This document shows positions 43,956-53,312 of a stretch of DNA of 61,461 bases, one piece after another. The DNA is taken from the NCBI GenBank assembly GCA_017302015.1, contig JAFLEE010000023.1:1-61461 (forward strand). The letters are read 5' to 3'. The translations under genes were made by a program, and so were the position numbers. The notes beneath the pieces were generated by a model. The model was not told the origin of the DNA. It did not search any database and worked only from the letters and a program-made list of their open reading frames with translations. Positions within the stretch are counted from its first letter, which is position 1. Every line of letters starts with the position of its first letter. Source of the DNA: Spirochaetota bacterium (lineage in GTDB: Bacteria > Spirochaetota > UBA12135 > COTS27 > JAFLEE01).

Positions 43956-44948
43956 TCAGAGGGTCAGGGTGTGGGGCAGGATGATGCTCTTTTTCGGAGA
44001 GGAATGACCCCTTTGGGATTTGAGCATTGCGACGGCTTCTCGACCCAAAGCGGCCCAGGGAATCGCTGTTCCTCGAAGAGGAACGTTCTGGAGACTGGCG
44101 GCGCGGCAATCGAATGCGCAGACCCGGTCGAGTCGCGAGGAATCCCATCCCGTCGCCAGCAGGAAACGCGGGAGCAGAAATTCATGGGAAAGAACGACGG
44201 CATCCACAGAATCAGGATCACCCCGGAGCCACTGGAGACTCCGGTCGAATTGACTCCGTTCAGCCCCGGGCGAGGCTGCGGTGAGTGTGGCAGCTTCTCC
44301 CGCAAGCACTTGGCGGTTTTTTTCCATGGCCTCTAGAAGGCCCTGACGGCGGTCTCCGGCGGAAAAATGGATCGCCTTGGACCCGAGACCGACGAAGAAA
44401 ATTCGCCGTTTTCCTAATTGAAAAAGGCGGTCGGCCAATGCGGCCCCGGCCCCAATTTCATCGGGGTGGACGCCCCCCCTGTCCACCTTGTGATTGAACC
44501 AGACCGCCGGCACCTGGAAGCGGTTGAGGGCTTTCTCCAGGGCTTCCACAGCCACCTTCTGGAAACTCTGGATGTTGAGGATCATCCCGTCGTAATACTG
44601 CTCTTTCACGAACCGCAAATCACCCATGTGTCCCTCGCTGGGTTCATCTGCCTGTTCGACCACCAGGCGCCAGCCCTCATCGGAAACCGCATCCATGAGA
44701 CCGCCAAGAAAAACAGAGACCGACGTCAGTGCACCGGCGCGCCGGCCATTCACAAGGAGGATCACTCCGGTATGGCCCTTGCGCATAGCGCGCGAAACGG
44801 TATTGGGCCGGTACTTCAATTTATAGGCGGTCGCTTCGACCTTGCGAATGGTGGATTCGGGGAAACGAGCGCGATCGCCGCGCAGGATGCTTGCGACGGT
44901 CGTCAGGGAAAGGCCCGATTCCCGGGCGAGATCTTTGAGTGTTGCCAA
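43956..44948 (-). CDS. LacI-family transcriptional regulator of the xylan-type locus
   Basis: About 330 residues starting at a TTG (44948), chosen because the protein then begins LATLKDLARESGLSLTTVASILRGD, the normal LacI N-terminus. The helix-turn-helix is followed by the hinge (KYRPNTVSRAMRKGHTGVILLV) and a sugar-sensor domain (FVKEQYYDGMILNIQS; RLFQLGKRRIFFVGLGSKAIHFSAGDRRQGLLEAM). It is 415 bases downstream of the GH10 gene. Two identical LacI-type operators (cores TGCAACGTTACA) lie at +1 of the GH10 and beta-helix promoters, so I infer that this protein represses both. No such site was found at its own start. Confidence 0.9.
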   Translation of the reverse strand: MATLKDLARESGLSLTTVASILRGDRARFPESTIRKVEATAYKLKYRPNTVSRAMRKGHTGVILLVNGRRAGALTSVSVFLGGLMDAVSDEGWRLVVEQADEPSEGHMGDLRFVKEQYYDGMILNIQSFQKVAVEALEKALNRFQVPAVWFNHKVDRGGVHPDEIGAGAALADRLFQLGKRRIFFVGLGSKAIHFSAGDRRQGLLEAMEKNRQVLAGEAATLTAASPGAERSQFDRSLQWLRGDPDSVDAVVLSHEFLLPRFLLATGWDSSRLDRVCAFDCRAASLQNVPLRGTAIPWAALGREAVAMLKSQRGHSSPKKSIILPHTLTL

Positions 44949-45363
44949 GACGACATGAAACCATGAGAAGCGGCGCAAGGAAAGGTGACCGCAATGCGCC
45001 TAAACCCGGATGAGCTCGCCGTGCCCATACCTCTAAAAGGCTTCTCAAAAGGCGATGATCGAAGCGCGCCCGGTCGCGCTGAGGGTCCATGGGGCTCGCT
45101 CAAGCACTCCTAAGGGCGCCCAGAACGAATAGACCCCGCGAACCCGGCGTATGAGGCCTATGAAATGGCGATTCGAGGGCGCCAAGGGGAAGGCGCAGGC
45201 CAAAAAAATTGCCGTCGAAACGGCCAGAAGGCGGGGGGACTCATGTTGGATCCTCACTTTCGGACCTCCTCGGGGAATCTCCGCCCCGTTGGGATCTCCG
45301 GTTCGGGAGGGGAGTTTCCGGCGTACCCGTGGAGCACTTTCGCCCCCCGCAGTTGAACAACGC
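44949..45363. other. Intergenic region, no feature recognised
   Basis: 415 bases between the GH10 stop and the LacI start, without a convincing gene. Open frames here are short and arginine/serine-rich, as expected of shadow frames in GC-rich DNA. The LacI promoter should be here, but I see no clear hexamers. Confidence 0.6.
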
Positions 45364-48300
45364 CTAAGGAACAAGGAACAGCATGATCGTTTGGATGATC
45401 GCCCCACCCGCCGGGTCGCGCAGGATGGCGAGAACGGGACCAGCAGAAACCATGCGCCCATCGGTCATCGTGAAATCCCAGGTCATCTCGGTGGCGCCGG
45501 GCGCGATTCGTTTTTCGCTGAGTCGTTCCCCGTGGATCTTCTGGAAACTCAAAGTCAAGGCGCGCTTGGCATCGGATCGAATCGGTAGGACCGCGAGGCC
45601 ATCCCCCGAGATCGAATAATAGCGTTTGAGTGCAACGGTGGGCGGATCGCCTAGAAGGGTGTAATCCATGATTCGAAGGAGGCGCACCGCGCCCGAGCCG
45701 TCATCCACTCCGACATAGAGTTGGGTCGTCTCCGTGATAATCCGACTCTGCGCATCATATAGGCCTTTCCATGCCTCCGTCCCGAAGCGAAAGACGAGGC
45801 CGCCCGAGACTAAGGATCGGGCCCGGGCATATTGGGGCCCGGGTGTGGGGGCGACCTGGACCGCCAGGGTTCCGCGGAAATTCGTCGATGGGGTCGTCTG
45901 AAAGGAGGGATCTACCGTGATGACCGCTGCGGGGGCGGCGGGGGCCCCACCCGGCGACACCTCATATGTAAGTGCCACCGACCCGAGTTGCAGGATGTAA
46001 TTGGCCCCGCTGGCCTGATCGTACTCGATCTTGAAGAAGCGGGAGCCGGGGGGAAATGCTCCTGAGTGGGCACGGCGATCCCAGTTCGGCCGGGTCGACT
46101 CCACAATGCATACGTCGGTCAACGGATTCCAGGAGACCCCGTCGGGGGAGGCGTAGAAACGGAAAACCACTGCAGAAGCGGCGTTGCGAAGGGCGAATCC
46201 CACGGCTTCGAAGGTCCGCCAATCGCCCGAAGGGGAGACGTAAGCGACCCAGTTCGTGGTGGGGTAGACGCGCTTCAGTCGGTGGGGGTCGCCATAGAAG
46301 GAATTGGAATCGCTGGTATCGATGATGAAGGGCCCCTCGCCGGCCGAAGCGATCAGGTTCATATTGGAAAGGTCGTCGCGAAGGTGGGCGATGCGTGTCA
46401 GGGAGGGATAGGCGTTGGATCTGTGGTTGCCCGCGGCGTCGACGGCATACGTCGCAAAACTCGTGCTGTGTCGGATGAGTAGGTTCGTCCCGGAAGGGGG
46501 GATCGGCGCCCAGATCGCTCCCCCATCGAGGGTGAAGAACCCCTGGGGTTCATTCACCGACAATCCGAGCGTGACGTCGACATCGACCAGATTGGAGGCG
46601 GGCCATCCCGTCACCGTCACCACCGGGGCGACCTGATCGCGAAGAGATGGGTCGAAGTTTGTGTCGCTTGTGATGTATATCTGGTCGAATGCCGCTCCGA
46701 TTTCCCGCCGTGCGACCCTCAGTTCGTGGGCTCCCGCGGCGAGGTTCAGGGGACCGGTGGCCGTGAGTTTTCTCCAGTGCCAATCGCCGATCCCCAGTGA
46801 CGCGTTCGATTCGGGCGCCTGATCCACGGCGAAGTAGAGACTGTCGTTGGTGTACGTTTCCGCCTTGACCCTCGCCCAGATCGCGTAGGCGCCGCCGAGG
46901 GGAAGGGTGAATGGATAGGTGGCCACGCCATTCGTCGGGGGCGTGTATGCATGGGAATCGGCATCCACGTAGAGGTAGGCACCGGAGATCGCATAGGGGC
47001 TGTTCGAAAGCATGAGAGGCGCGGTAAACGATGCCGCCTGCTCGGCCTCGACCCACAGGGTGAAATCGGGGGTCAGGGTGAACGTCTGGGTATTCGTCGC
47101 CGAGCGGTTGCCCAGGTCGTCCGACGCGAAATAGGAGAGGAAGGTGGTGTTGGAAACATCGATTCGAACACCGGGACCGGCGGGGGCTTGTCCCCATGTG
47201 GCTCCTTGGTTGGTGGTCCAGTGCAGGGTGCCGTCGCCGGCTCCGAGGAGCATGGAGAGGGGTGCATGGGCGGTCGGGGACCCCTGGATGCTGTTGGTGG
47301 GAATCGGGGCCTCGCGGTCGAAGAGATAGGTGTTCGTGCCGGTGGCGCTTCGGTTCCCGGCCGTGTCGAGGCCATAAGTCAACAGGGTCGTGGATTGGGT
47401 GAGGATCAGGGCGACGGGACTCGACCGGGGCACGGGCGAATAGGCCTGCCCGAGGACCGCGTACCACCCGTGGTCTTCATCCGTCGAAATCCTCACGATC
47501 AGGTTGGTGGCCGTGAGCGCGGAGGCGGGCGATACGGTGACTTGCGGCGCGCGCTGGTCAACGACCACGGGAGTGAGGGAGAAGGAATCGATGTTCCCGG
47601 GGCCCTGTTCCCAACGCAAACGCAGGATGTGGCGGCCCATGCCCAGGCTCACCGCCTGGGCATGGCGCACGGTGGCGAAGGTGGAATAGCCTCCCGTGGA
47701 GGCGAGACTCAGGAGCGCCAGATGCTTGGAATCGGCCTCCAAGGCGATTTTCGCGGTGGAGCCGGCCGTCACCGCGGCGGTCAGGTCGAACCAGAACGGC
47801 CCGTCCTGGGTGACGTCCACGGTGTACTCGAGCCAGCGCCCCGTGGCGGGGTAGCCCACATATCGGCCGCCTCCCCCATTCTGCACCTCGATGGCGGTGT
47901 CGGCGCGGTAGGTCGCGCCGGCATAGGCATTCGGTCCGTGATTGTCGTGGAAGGACGCATAGGCGCTTCCCGCATCGAAGTCCTCCGCTTGGATCACGCC
48001 GGGGAGCGGATGCCCCTGCCCCGGGCGCGGGGCTCCCGCCAGGTAGTTCGTCTGTCCCCGCGTGGGGGACCACTCGGAGACGATTTCCTGCACGGCGCGC
48101 TTGGGCGCGTAGCGGTAGTCGAAGAAGTGGGCGAATCGATTGCTGCCCATCTCGCCGCCGTTGAGCCACGAATGGCGATCAGTGACGCCCCAGCAGAGGA
48201 AACTGGTGCTCTGGGCGGTGTCGGCGACGAGTTTGGCCATCTCCCGGTAATTGTAGGCCTGGTTCGACAGGCCGCTGGCGTTGCTCATGGGGATGCTCAG

Positions 48301-49179
48301 ATCGATCTCGGTGATGTTGGCCAGGTAACCATGGGCGATGAACTCGGCCATGTTCGCCGCGACCGCCGCGGTGGTATCCGCCCCCCAGCCAGCGCCCCAA
48401 TGCATCTGCATACCGACGCCATCGACCTGGATTCCCCTCGCGCGAATCCCATTGAGCAGACTGAGGATGGCGCGGGACTTGGCGTTCGTGGTTTCGTTAT
48501 CGTAGTCGTTGTAGAAGAGTTTCACGTCGGTGGGCACCCCGGGATGGTCGGCGTGAATACGGGCAAGCGCCGTCTGAGCGCACTGGAAGGCCCAAGCGAT
48601 GTAATCGTCACCGATCTTGTCGCGCCACAGGGTGGAACGCAAGCCGGGAAAGGCGGGGTCGGTGTCGTCGGCCACGGCCTCGTTGACAATATCCCATTCG
48701 ATCACCATGCCCGGGAAATTGGTGAGTGTGTAGCGCATGAGGCCCTCGATGTGGTTGGAGAGGGCCGCTCGAGACGGCTCGCCCGGCGTCAGGTTGGAGA
48801 CCCAGGCGGGCAACCCGCGGTGCCAGACCATGCAGGTGGCGCGGATTTTAAGGTCGTTTTGGAGGGCCACGCGGAACATGGTGTTCATGGACTCGAATCT
48901 CCATGCGTTCACGCCGGGGTGAACATCTTTGATCTTCATACAACGCTCCGGCACGAGTAGGTTGAAGTTCGTCACAATTGTATTGGAATAATAATCGCGG
49001 TCGATTTTCAGGCCGTTCCAGCCAGTGACCGCGTTGGTCCAGTACTGAAAATTATCATCCCAAGCCACACCGATCCTCTTCCCCCGGGTCTCTGCCGACT
49101 GGCGAAGGGTTTGGGCTTCGAGCGGCACCATCATCAGAATGCCGGAAATCAGGGCAAGGGAGAGGAAACGTTTACGCAT
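45364..49179 (-). CDS. Secreted multimodular GH10 endo-beta-1,4-xylanase
   Basis: 1271 residues from the ATG at 49179 (GAGG seven bases upstream), signal MRKRFLSLALISGILMMVPLEAQ. Residues ~25-370 are a GH10 TIM barrel: acid/base Glu167 in EWDIVNEAVAD, nucleophile Glu291 in ITEIDLSIP, and WGVTDRHSW near the end of the barrel. Residues ~390-530 look like a CBM6 module (IQAEDFDAGSAYASF; GRWLEYTVDV). Further beta-sandwich and Ig-like repeats follow (VTVSPASALTATNLIV; YAVDAAGNHRS), with a second carbohydrate-binding-like module around 700-830. It should cut xylan outside the cell. It has its own promoter and LacI operator, and sits downstream of an esterase gene. Confidence 0.93.
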   Translation of the reverse strand: MRKRFLSLALISGILMMVPLEAQTLRQSAETRGKRIGVAWDDNFQYWTNAVTGWNGLKIDRDYYSNTIVTNFNLLVPERCMKIKDVHPGVNAWRFESMNTMFRVALQNDLKIRATCMVWHRGLPAWVSNLTPGEPSRAALSNHIEGLMRYTLTNFPGMVIEWDIVNEAVADDTDPAFPGLRSTLWRDKIGDDYIAWAFQCAQTALARIHADHPGVPTDVKLFYNDYDNETTNAKSRAILSLLNGIRARGIQVDGVGMQMHWGAGWGADTTAAVAANMAEFIAHGYLANITEIDLSIPMSNASGLSNQAYNYREMAKLVADTAQSTSFLCWGVTDRHSWLNGGEMGSNRFAHFFDYRYAPKRAVQEIVSEWSPTRGQTNYLAGAPRPGQGHPLPGVIQAEDFDAGSAYASFHDNHGPNAYAGATYRADTAIEVQNGGGGRYVGYPATGRWLEYTVDVTQDGPFWFDLTAAVTAGSTAKIALEADSKHLALLSLASTGGYSTFATVRHAQAVSLGMGRHILRLRWEQGPGNIDSFSLTPVVVDQRAPQVTVSPASALTATNLIVRISTDEDHGWYAVLGQAYSPVPRSSPVALILTQSTTLLTYGLDTAGNRSATGTNTYLFDREAPIPTNSIQGSPTAHAPLSMLLGAGDGTLHWTTNQGATWGQAPAGPGVRIDVSNTTFLSYFASDDLGNRSATNTQTFTLTPDFTLWVEAEQAASFTAPLMLSNSPYAISGAYLYVDADSHAYTPPTNGVATYPFTLPLGGAYAIWARVKAETYTNDSLYFAVDQAPESNASLGIGDWHWRKLTATGPLNLAAGAHELRVARREIGAAFDQIYITSDTNFDPSLRDQVAPVVTVTGWPASNLVDVDVTLGLSVNEPQGFFTLDGGAIWAPIPPSGTNLLIRHSTSFATYAVDAAGNHRSNAYPSLTRIAHLRDDLSNMNLIASAGEGPFIIDTSDSNSFYGDPHRLKRVYPTTNWVAYVSPSGDWRTFEAVGFALRNAASAVVFRFYASPDGVSWNPLTDVCIVESTRPNWDRRAHSGAFPPGSRFFKIEYDQASGANYILQLGSVALTYEVSPGGAPAAPAAVITVDPSFQTTPSTNFRGTLAVQVAPTPGPQYARARSLVSGGLVFRFGTEAWKGLYDAQSRIITETTQLYVGVDDGSGAVRLLRIMDYTLLGDPPTVALKRYYSISGDGLAVLPIRSDAKRALTLSFQKIHGERLSEKRIAPGATEMTWDFTMTDGRMVSAGPVLAILRDPAGGAIIQTIMLFLVP

Positions 49180-49190
49180 TTGTATACCTC

Positions 49191-49206
49191 GGTGTAACGT
49201 TGCACT
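49191..49206. promoter_or_regulatory. LacI-type operator at the GH10 promoter
   Basis: Read on the minus strand, AGTGCAACGTTACACC, an imperfect palindrome centred on AACGTT. It begins three bases after the -10 box, at about +1. Fifteen of sixteen bases match the operator at 52709-52724. Confidence 0.8.
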
Positions 49207-49209
49207 TAA

Positions 49210-49238
49210 AGTCTAGGCAATGGGCGTCCTCTTGTCAA
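49210..49238 (-). promoter_or_regulatory. Promoter of the GH10 gene
   Basis: On the minus strand TTGACA (49238-49233), a 17-base spacer and TAGACT (49215-49210). The -35 box is two bases from the stop codon of the upstream esterase, so it is an internal promoter of the locus. Confidence 0.75.
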
Positions 49239-49240
49239 GA

Positions 49241-50188
49241 TCAAGGGTTGGAGGAGGCGGGCCGGGACATGAGGGCCCGCCATCGGGCGGCGAGCGAGGC
49301 ATTCGGGAGCCAACTGGTGCGTCCCATGCCCGCCGCCTGATTCGTTTCGCCGGGGGCACGCGCTTCCATCGCGCCGGCGCCACCCGGGTCGTCGAGGGAA
49401 CCGAGTCGGGTGGGAATGGGGCGAAGAACCATGCCCGGCGCCTCGGGGAGCCTCATCGGGATGAGGGTATCCATCCAGGCGATCGCGAACGCCTCCACCG
49501 GGCCTCCGTCCACATGTCCCCTTCCCCAGTCCACCGCGAGGCACCAAGGGGCCCCGGCATTGCGGTTACGGTCGAAGACTCCTTGGATGATTTCAATGCG
49601 GGAGAAATCCAACTCCCCGTAACTCAGCAGTCCGGGCACCTGATCGACCGCGCCCGGCTGCGGTTCCAGGCCCGTCTGGATGGACTTACCCTTGTGATGG
49701 CAGAAGGTGATGGTTCGCTCGGGGTAGCGGCGCGCCAGGAAGGCCGCGATGGCCCCGCCCGCGGAGAACCCCCAGGTGCACCAGGGCGCGTTCGCGATTT
49801 CCGCGATCCCCGTGGCGGCCGACAAGGCCTCCACGCCTCGGCTCACCGCGAGGCAAGGGTCGCTTTCGTCGGGTTGCCCGCTGGTGAAATGGAGGCCGAC
49901 CAGGGCGAAACGATGCGCGTCCGCCAGGGAGCGCCAGGCGGGTGATTTCGCGAAGTGGAGGTAATTTCCCCCTCGGCCATGGCAGCCGACGATGAGGCCC
50001 CGCACCGGCTGGCTTGCGGCGCTGCGATAAAACGAGAGGCGCAGCGGTTTCGACCCGGGCACGGGGACCTCCGCTAGGTGGGCAGACTCCACCGCGGGCG
50101 TGCCCGCCAGGGAGAGGCACAAGGGCATGCCATAAAAAAAGTGTCGCTTCGCCAGCGAGATCCGCTTCGCCCATCCAATCTCGCGCAT
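49241..50188 (-). CDS. Secreted alpha/beta-hydrolase, putative carbohydrate esterase
   Basis: 315 residues from the ATG at 50188 (AGGAG upstream). The N-terminus (MREIGWAKRISLAKRHFFYGMPLCLSLAG) looks like a long or Tat-less signal; export is likely but not certain. The fold markers are LIVGCHGRGGNYLHF (oxyanion region) and the nucleophile elbow WGFSAGGAIAAFLARRYP, with Ser near residue 141. Late His in WGRGHVDGG may complete the triad. This fits CE1-like or PHB-depolymerase-like esterases that remove acetyl or feruloyl groups from xylan. It lies 34 bases after the beta-helix gene, in one operon. Confidence 0.75.
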   Translation of the reverse strand: MREIGWAKRISLAKRHFFYGMPLCLSLAGTPAVESAHLAEVPVPGSKPLRLSFYRSAASQPVRGLIVGCHGRGGNYLHFAKSPAWRSLADAHRFALVGLHFTSGQPDESDPCLAVSRGVEALSAATGIAEIANAPWCTWGFSAGGAIAAFLARRYPERTITFCHHKGKSIQTGLEPQPGAVDQVPGLLSYGELDFSRIEIIQGVFDRNRNAGAPWCLAVDWGRGHVDGGPVEAFAIAWMDTLIPMRLPEAPGMVLRPIPTRLGSLDDPGGAGAMEARAPGETNQAAGMGRTSWLPNASLAARWRALMSRPASSNP

Positions 50189-50222
50189 CGATGGCTCCTG
50201 AGAAAAAGGAAAGTTCGTATCA

Positions 50223-52688
50223 TCAGAAATTATTCTTCTCTTCCTGGAAATCGTCCCGGGTGAACTCGAATCCCGGCGGATCAAGACGGCGGGTGAGGCT
50301 CAAAAAAGCCTCGCCATCGCGAATCAGCGCTTCGGGCACTTTCATGGCCAGGTAGCGGGATGCGTACGGGGCGTAAGGGCTGTCACCCCTGAAGCGGAAA
50401 TCGAGGGCCCCGGGGTTTACGAAGCCCGGATCTTGAAATCGGGAGCCGGTCTCTTTGCGCAATCGGCCCCAGGTCTCAAGGTCTTTCAGGCCGCCATCGA
50501 CCTGGGCGCTGACGACTTTGATGACCTTTGGATCGGGGCCGAACCAGGTATTCTGGCTCCCAATGAAATACCCGGCGAGGGCTTCGGCGTCCCCTTCGCG
50601 GCTTCCGGTCTTGGGCCACACGCTTTCCGAAAGCGCGGTGCTGGCGGAGGAGGCGGCCACGAGGATGCTGTTCATGACGGAGACGGCGCCGGGCCGGTCC
50701 ACCGACATATTCTTTGCCGCGCGTTTATACATGGGGATCTTCATGCCGGCGCTGTGGGTGCCGTAGACGATCGTCTCGGCCACGTGCACGTTTTTCGTGC
50801 TCTCGGCTTGCAGGCACGAATTGCGGCTGGCGGCCAGCAGGCTCCGCCGGATGAATACCGGCCCTTCGCTGATCTCGGAGAAGACCCCGCGGATGCTGCC
50901 CAACGAAAGGTGGTCCTCGATCAGGACGCCCTGGTTCCCGATGTCGAACCAGAGGCCGCGCCCGGTGTTCCAGGCGAGGGTATTGCTGCGCCAGATCATG
51001 TCGACGGTGCCGGCGAACTTCGCCCCGGCGACCCACCAGCCCACGGTGCCGCCCATGAAGGCCCGCCACGCGTTGAAGGCCACGGTATTGCCGGTAAAGA
51101 GGCTCTGGACCAACTTGTTCCCGCTGATGCCGCAGGTGCCGTTATAGCGGAAGCGCCCGTCTTTCACCGTGAGGTTCTCCGCGGAATAGACCCGCAGGCC
51201 CATGGCGTTGTTCCATTCGAAATCGCATCGTTCGATGAGCACCTGCTTCATGGGGGCGTAAAGGGCCACGGCGGCCTCGTTGGGGTCGCTTTGGGAACTC
51301 AAGACCCCCGCATAATGCCGGAAGACGAGGTTTCGAAGGACCAGATGATTCTTTTCGCGGATGTCGAAGGCGAAAGGGCGGACGGCCGCTTCGAGGGTAT
51401 GCCCGGAAAGGGATTTCAGTCCATCCGGCCGGAAGTAGATGCGCTTGGGCGCTTCCTGTTCCGTCACGCCGAAACAATGCGGGGCGAGGGCGCCCGGGCC
51501 CAGCGTGCGGCGGAATTCGTAGGCGGGCCTCCCGCTGGTGCCGGAGGGCAACTGAACCTCCCATTCTTCCAGCATCCTCGGCGTCACCAGCTCCCCGTCG
51601 AGGAAAAGCATCTCGCGGCGGTGGCCGATGGCCTTTCTCGGCGACATGTTCCCGAACGCGGTGCCATAGAGCCCCAGGGCATGGGGCCACTCCCGCTCCC
51701 AGACCCCCGGGTGCCCGGCGCTGGCTTTCCATTCGTCCGGCGCGTAGAGATCGGCGCCCGAAAGAACCGCCGCACCCGCCTCCGTCCCTTCGATGATGAA
51801 GAGCGTTTCCTGGGCCAACCCGCCGATGAGCGAACCGCGGACCACGAGCGACCCTTCGCGATAGACGCCGGGCATGATGCGCAGGCGCACGCCGAGGCCT
51901 TCTTTCAAGGGCCCCGCGCTCGCCGAAAGCCCATCGGAGACGGTGCGAAAGGGTTTGCCCGCGCTGCCATCGCCGCCGCCCGCCGCGCGGGCGTCGACCC
52001 ACAGGGTGACCTTCACGGCGCTCTCATCGATCTTCGCCCCCGTCACACGGCCCTCCAATGCAATGAGTTGCTGTTGCACTTCGGGTAAAAATGAAGGTCC
52101 CAGCGCCATGGCGCCGCTTGGCGATGCCGCCGCGCTGGGCGTTTCGGCGACCGCGAGAAGGGCCCCTGATGCGTCCATCGGCTCCACGCGGATATCGTCG
52201 AGATCCATCTCGCCGGTGGCGAAAAAGAGCCCGGGTTCGATTTTAAGGACGGTGGCCTTCTCGGGGATGTTGAGGATCTCCTTCCATTCCGTCCAGCCTT
52301 GGTCACCGCTTTGCACCGGCTTGGGCGGATAAGGGGGGATGAGTTTTTTCGCCCCATCCTCGAAGCGGAGCATCACCGTGGCGGCATGCCAGGCTTCGCG
52401 CCCCGCACGAACTTCTTTGGTTCGCAGGCGAAGGCTCAGGCGGATTTTCTTCCACTCGGGTTTGAGTTCGAGTGAGGTGCCGATGTTCACGATTTTAGAT
52501 GCATCCCCGTTGTGGAAGCGCACGTACGCGCCCCCGTCCTCGCGAACGAGTCGGGTGTTCTCGCGGTCACGCACCCACCACGCGGCGGGAAGTTCCTGTG
52601 CCCGGTCAAACGCCCCGGCGGGGAAAATACCCTGGCCCGCGGCAAGACTTGGAAGAAAGAGAACGATGAATGAGATTGCAGGTTTCAT
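50223..52688 (-). CDS. Secreted right-handed beta-helix protein, putative glycan-active enzyme
   Basis: 821 residues from the ATG at 52688, with GGAG upstream; signal MKPAISFIVLFLPSLAAGQG. Residues ~25-170 resemble a carbohydrate-binding beta-sandwich (LKPEWKKIRLSLRLRTKEV; GEMDLDDIRVEPM). From ~230 the protein has the pectate-lyase-like beta-helix pattern (LWVDARAAGGGDGSAGKPFRT; NLVFRHYAGVLS; CDFEWNNAMGLRVYSAENL; SNTLAWNTGRGLWFDIGNQ). The catalytic type (lyase or hydrolase) cannot be decided. It is the first gene of an operon with the esterase, driven by a consensus promoter and LacI operator. Confidence 0.8.
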   Translation of the reverse strand: MKPAISFIVLFLPSLAAGQGIFPAGAFDRAQELPAAWWVRDRENTRLVREDGGAYVRFHNGDASKIVNIGTSLELKPEWKKIRLSLRLRTKEVRAGREAWHAATVMLRFEDGAKKLIPPYPPKPVQSGDQGWTEWKEILNIPEKATVLKIEPGLFFATGEMDLDDIRVEPMDASGALLAVAETPSAAASPSGAMALGPSFLPEVQQQLIALEGRVTGAKIDESAVKVTLWVDARAAGGGDGSAGKPFRTVSDGLSASAGPLKEGLGVRLRIMPGVYREGSLVVRGSLIGGLAQETLFIIEGTEAGAAVLSGADLYAPDEWKASAGHPGVWEREWPHALGLYGTAFGNMSPRKAIGHRREMLFLDGELVTPRMLEEWEVQLPSGTSGRPAYEFRRTLGPGALAPHCFGVTEQEAPKRIYFRPDGLKSLSGHTLEAAVRPFAFDIREKNHLVLRNLVFRHYAGVLSSQSDPNEAAVALYAPMKQVLIERCDFEWNNAMGLRVYSAENLTVKDGRFRYNGTCGISGNKLVQSLFTGNTVAFNAWRAFMGGTVGWWVAGAKFAGTVDMIWRSNTLAWNTGRGLWFDIGNQGVLIEDHLSLGSIRGVFSEISEGPVFIRRSLLAASRNSCLQAESTKNVHVAETIVYGTHSAGMKIPMYKRAAKNMSVDRPGAVSVMNSILVAASSASTALSESVWPKTGSREGDAEALAGYFIGSQNTWFGPDPKVIKVVSAQVDGGLKDLETWGRLRKETGSRFQDPGFVNPGALDFRFRGDSPYAPYASRYLAMKVPEALIRDGEAFLSLTRRLDPPGFEFTRDDFQEEKNNF

Positions 52689-52708
52689 ACCGACTCCAGG
52701 AACCGCTA

Positions 52709-52724
52709 GGTGCAACGTTACACC
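52709..52724. promoter_or_regulatory. LacI-type operator at the beta-helix promoter
   Basis: GGTGCAACGTTACACC, palindromic except for one base pair, directly next to the -10 box on the transcript side. It matches the GH10 operator but in the opposite orientation relative to the gene, as expected for a dimer-bound palindrome. Confidence 0.8.
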
Positions 52725-52753
52725 ATTATAGATCGATGGTTTCGTCTTGTCAA
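52725..52753 (-). promoter_or_regulatory. Consensus promoter of the beta-helix/esterase operon
   Basis: On the minus strand TTGACA (52753-52748), 17 bases, TATAAT (52730-52725): a perfect sigma-70 consensus. Such strong promoters are typical of operons held off by a repressor, here at the adjoining operator. Confidence 0.85.
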
Positions 52754-52960
52754 ATTCGCGCATGGCATCAACAGAATTCCGGACGAAAGGCCCCCATTGC
52801 ATCATCTAAAAATCAGGAGGAACGGTCGGCACTTTTGGGAGCCAATCGTTGAAACCTAATAAATGGGGTTGGCTACGGGTAAAATTGCTAGCGATGCAAG
52901 ACGAGGGGCTTAATAACCTGGTCTAGGCATTTGGAATCACCCTGTATCCTCCCCTTCGGT

Positions 52961-53220
52961 CGGCTCCCGCATATCCTGCGCTTCGCCGATCTTGCGCCAT
53001 CCGGGCGCCGGACGGCTCCCGCCCATCCTGCGCTTCGCCGATCTTGCGCCATCCGGGCGCCGGACGGCTCCCGCCCATCCTGCGCTTCGCCGGTCTTGTG
53101 CCATCCTGGCACAGGCCGGCTCCCGCCCATCCTGCGCTTCGCCGGTCTTGTGCCATCCTGGCACAGGCCGGCTCCCGCCCATCCTGCGCTTCGCCGGTCT
53201 TGTGCCATCCTGGCACAGGC
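52961..53220. repeat. Array of five 52-bp direct repeats with an internal hairpin
   Basis: Units start at 52961, 53013, 53065, 53117 and 53169, each exactly 52 bases. Bases common to all include CTGCGCTTCGCCG and the CATCC hairpin loop. Units 1-2 carry GCGCC-ATCCG-GGCGC; units 3-5 carry TGTGCCA-TCC-TGGCACA, so a C-G pair has become T-A with pairing preserved. There are no spacers between units, so this is not CRISPR. Because 52 is not a multiple of three, all frames give repeated but meaningless peptides. Confidence 0.93.
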
Positions 53221-53265
53221 CCGAATGCCCAACAGAAAAACAAGAAGAGTTCGGTATTAATTTTC

Positions 53266-53296
53266 CCCCTCCATCCGCTTCCGGCGGAGGGAGGGG
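53266..53296 (-). terminator. Hairpin downstream of the BASS-like gene
   Basis: CCCCTCCATCCGC and GCGGAGGGAGGGG pair over 13 positions with one mismatch around TTCCG. It lies just after the stop of the three-gene operon on the minus strand; no T-run follows, so termination strength is uncertain. Confidence 0.4.
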
Positions 53297-53312
53297 CCAG
53301 GGGAGGGTCTTC

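Noticed and set aside
45045-45461. 138-residue protein between the GH10 and LacI genes
   Set aside because: It overlaps the 3' end of the GH10 gene in another frame and is Arg/Ser-rich with no start signal.
52961-53220. CRISPR array
   Set aside because: The 52-base units are directly adjacent with no variable spacers, and no cas genes are in the window.
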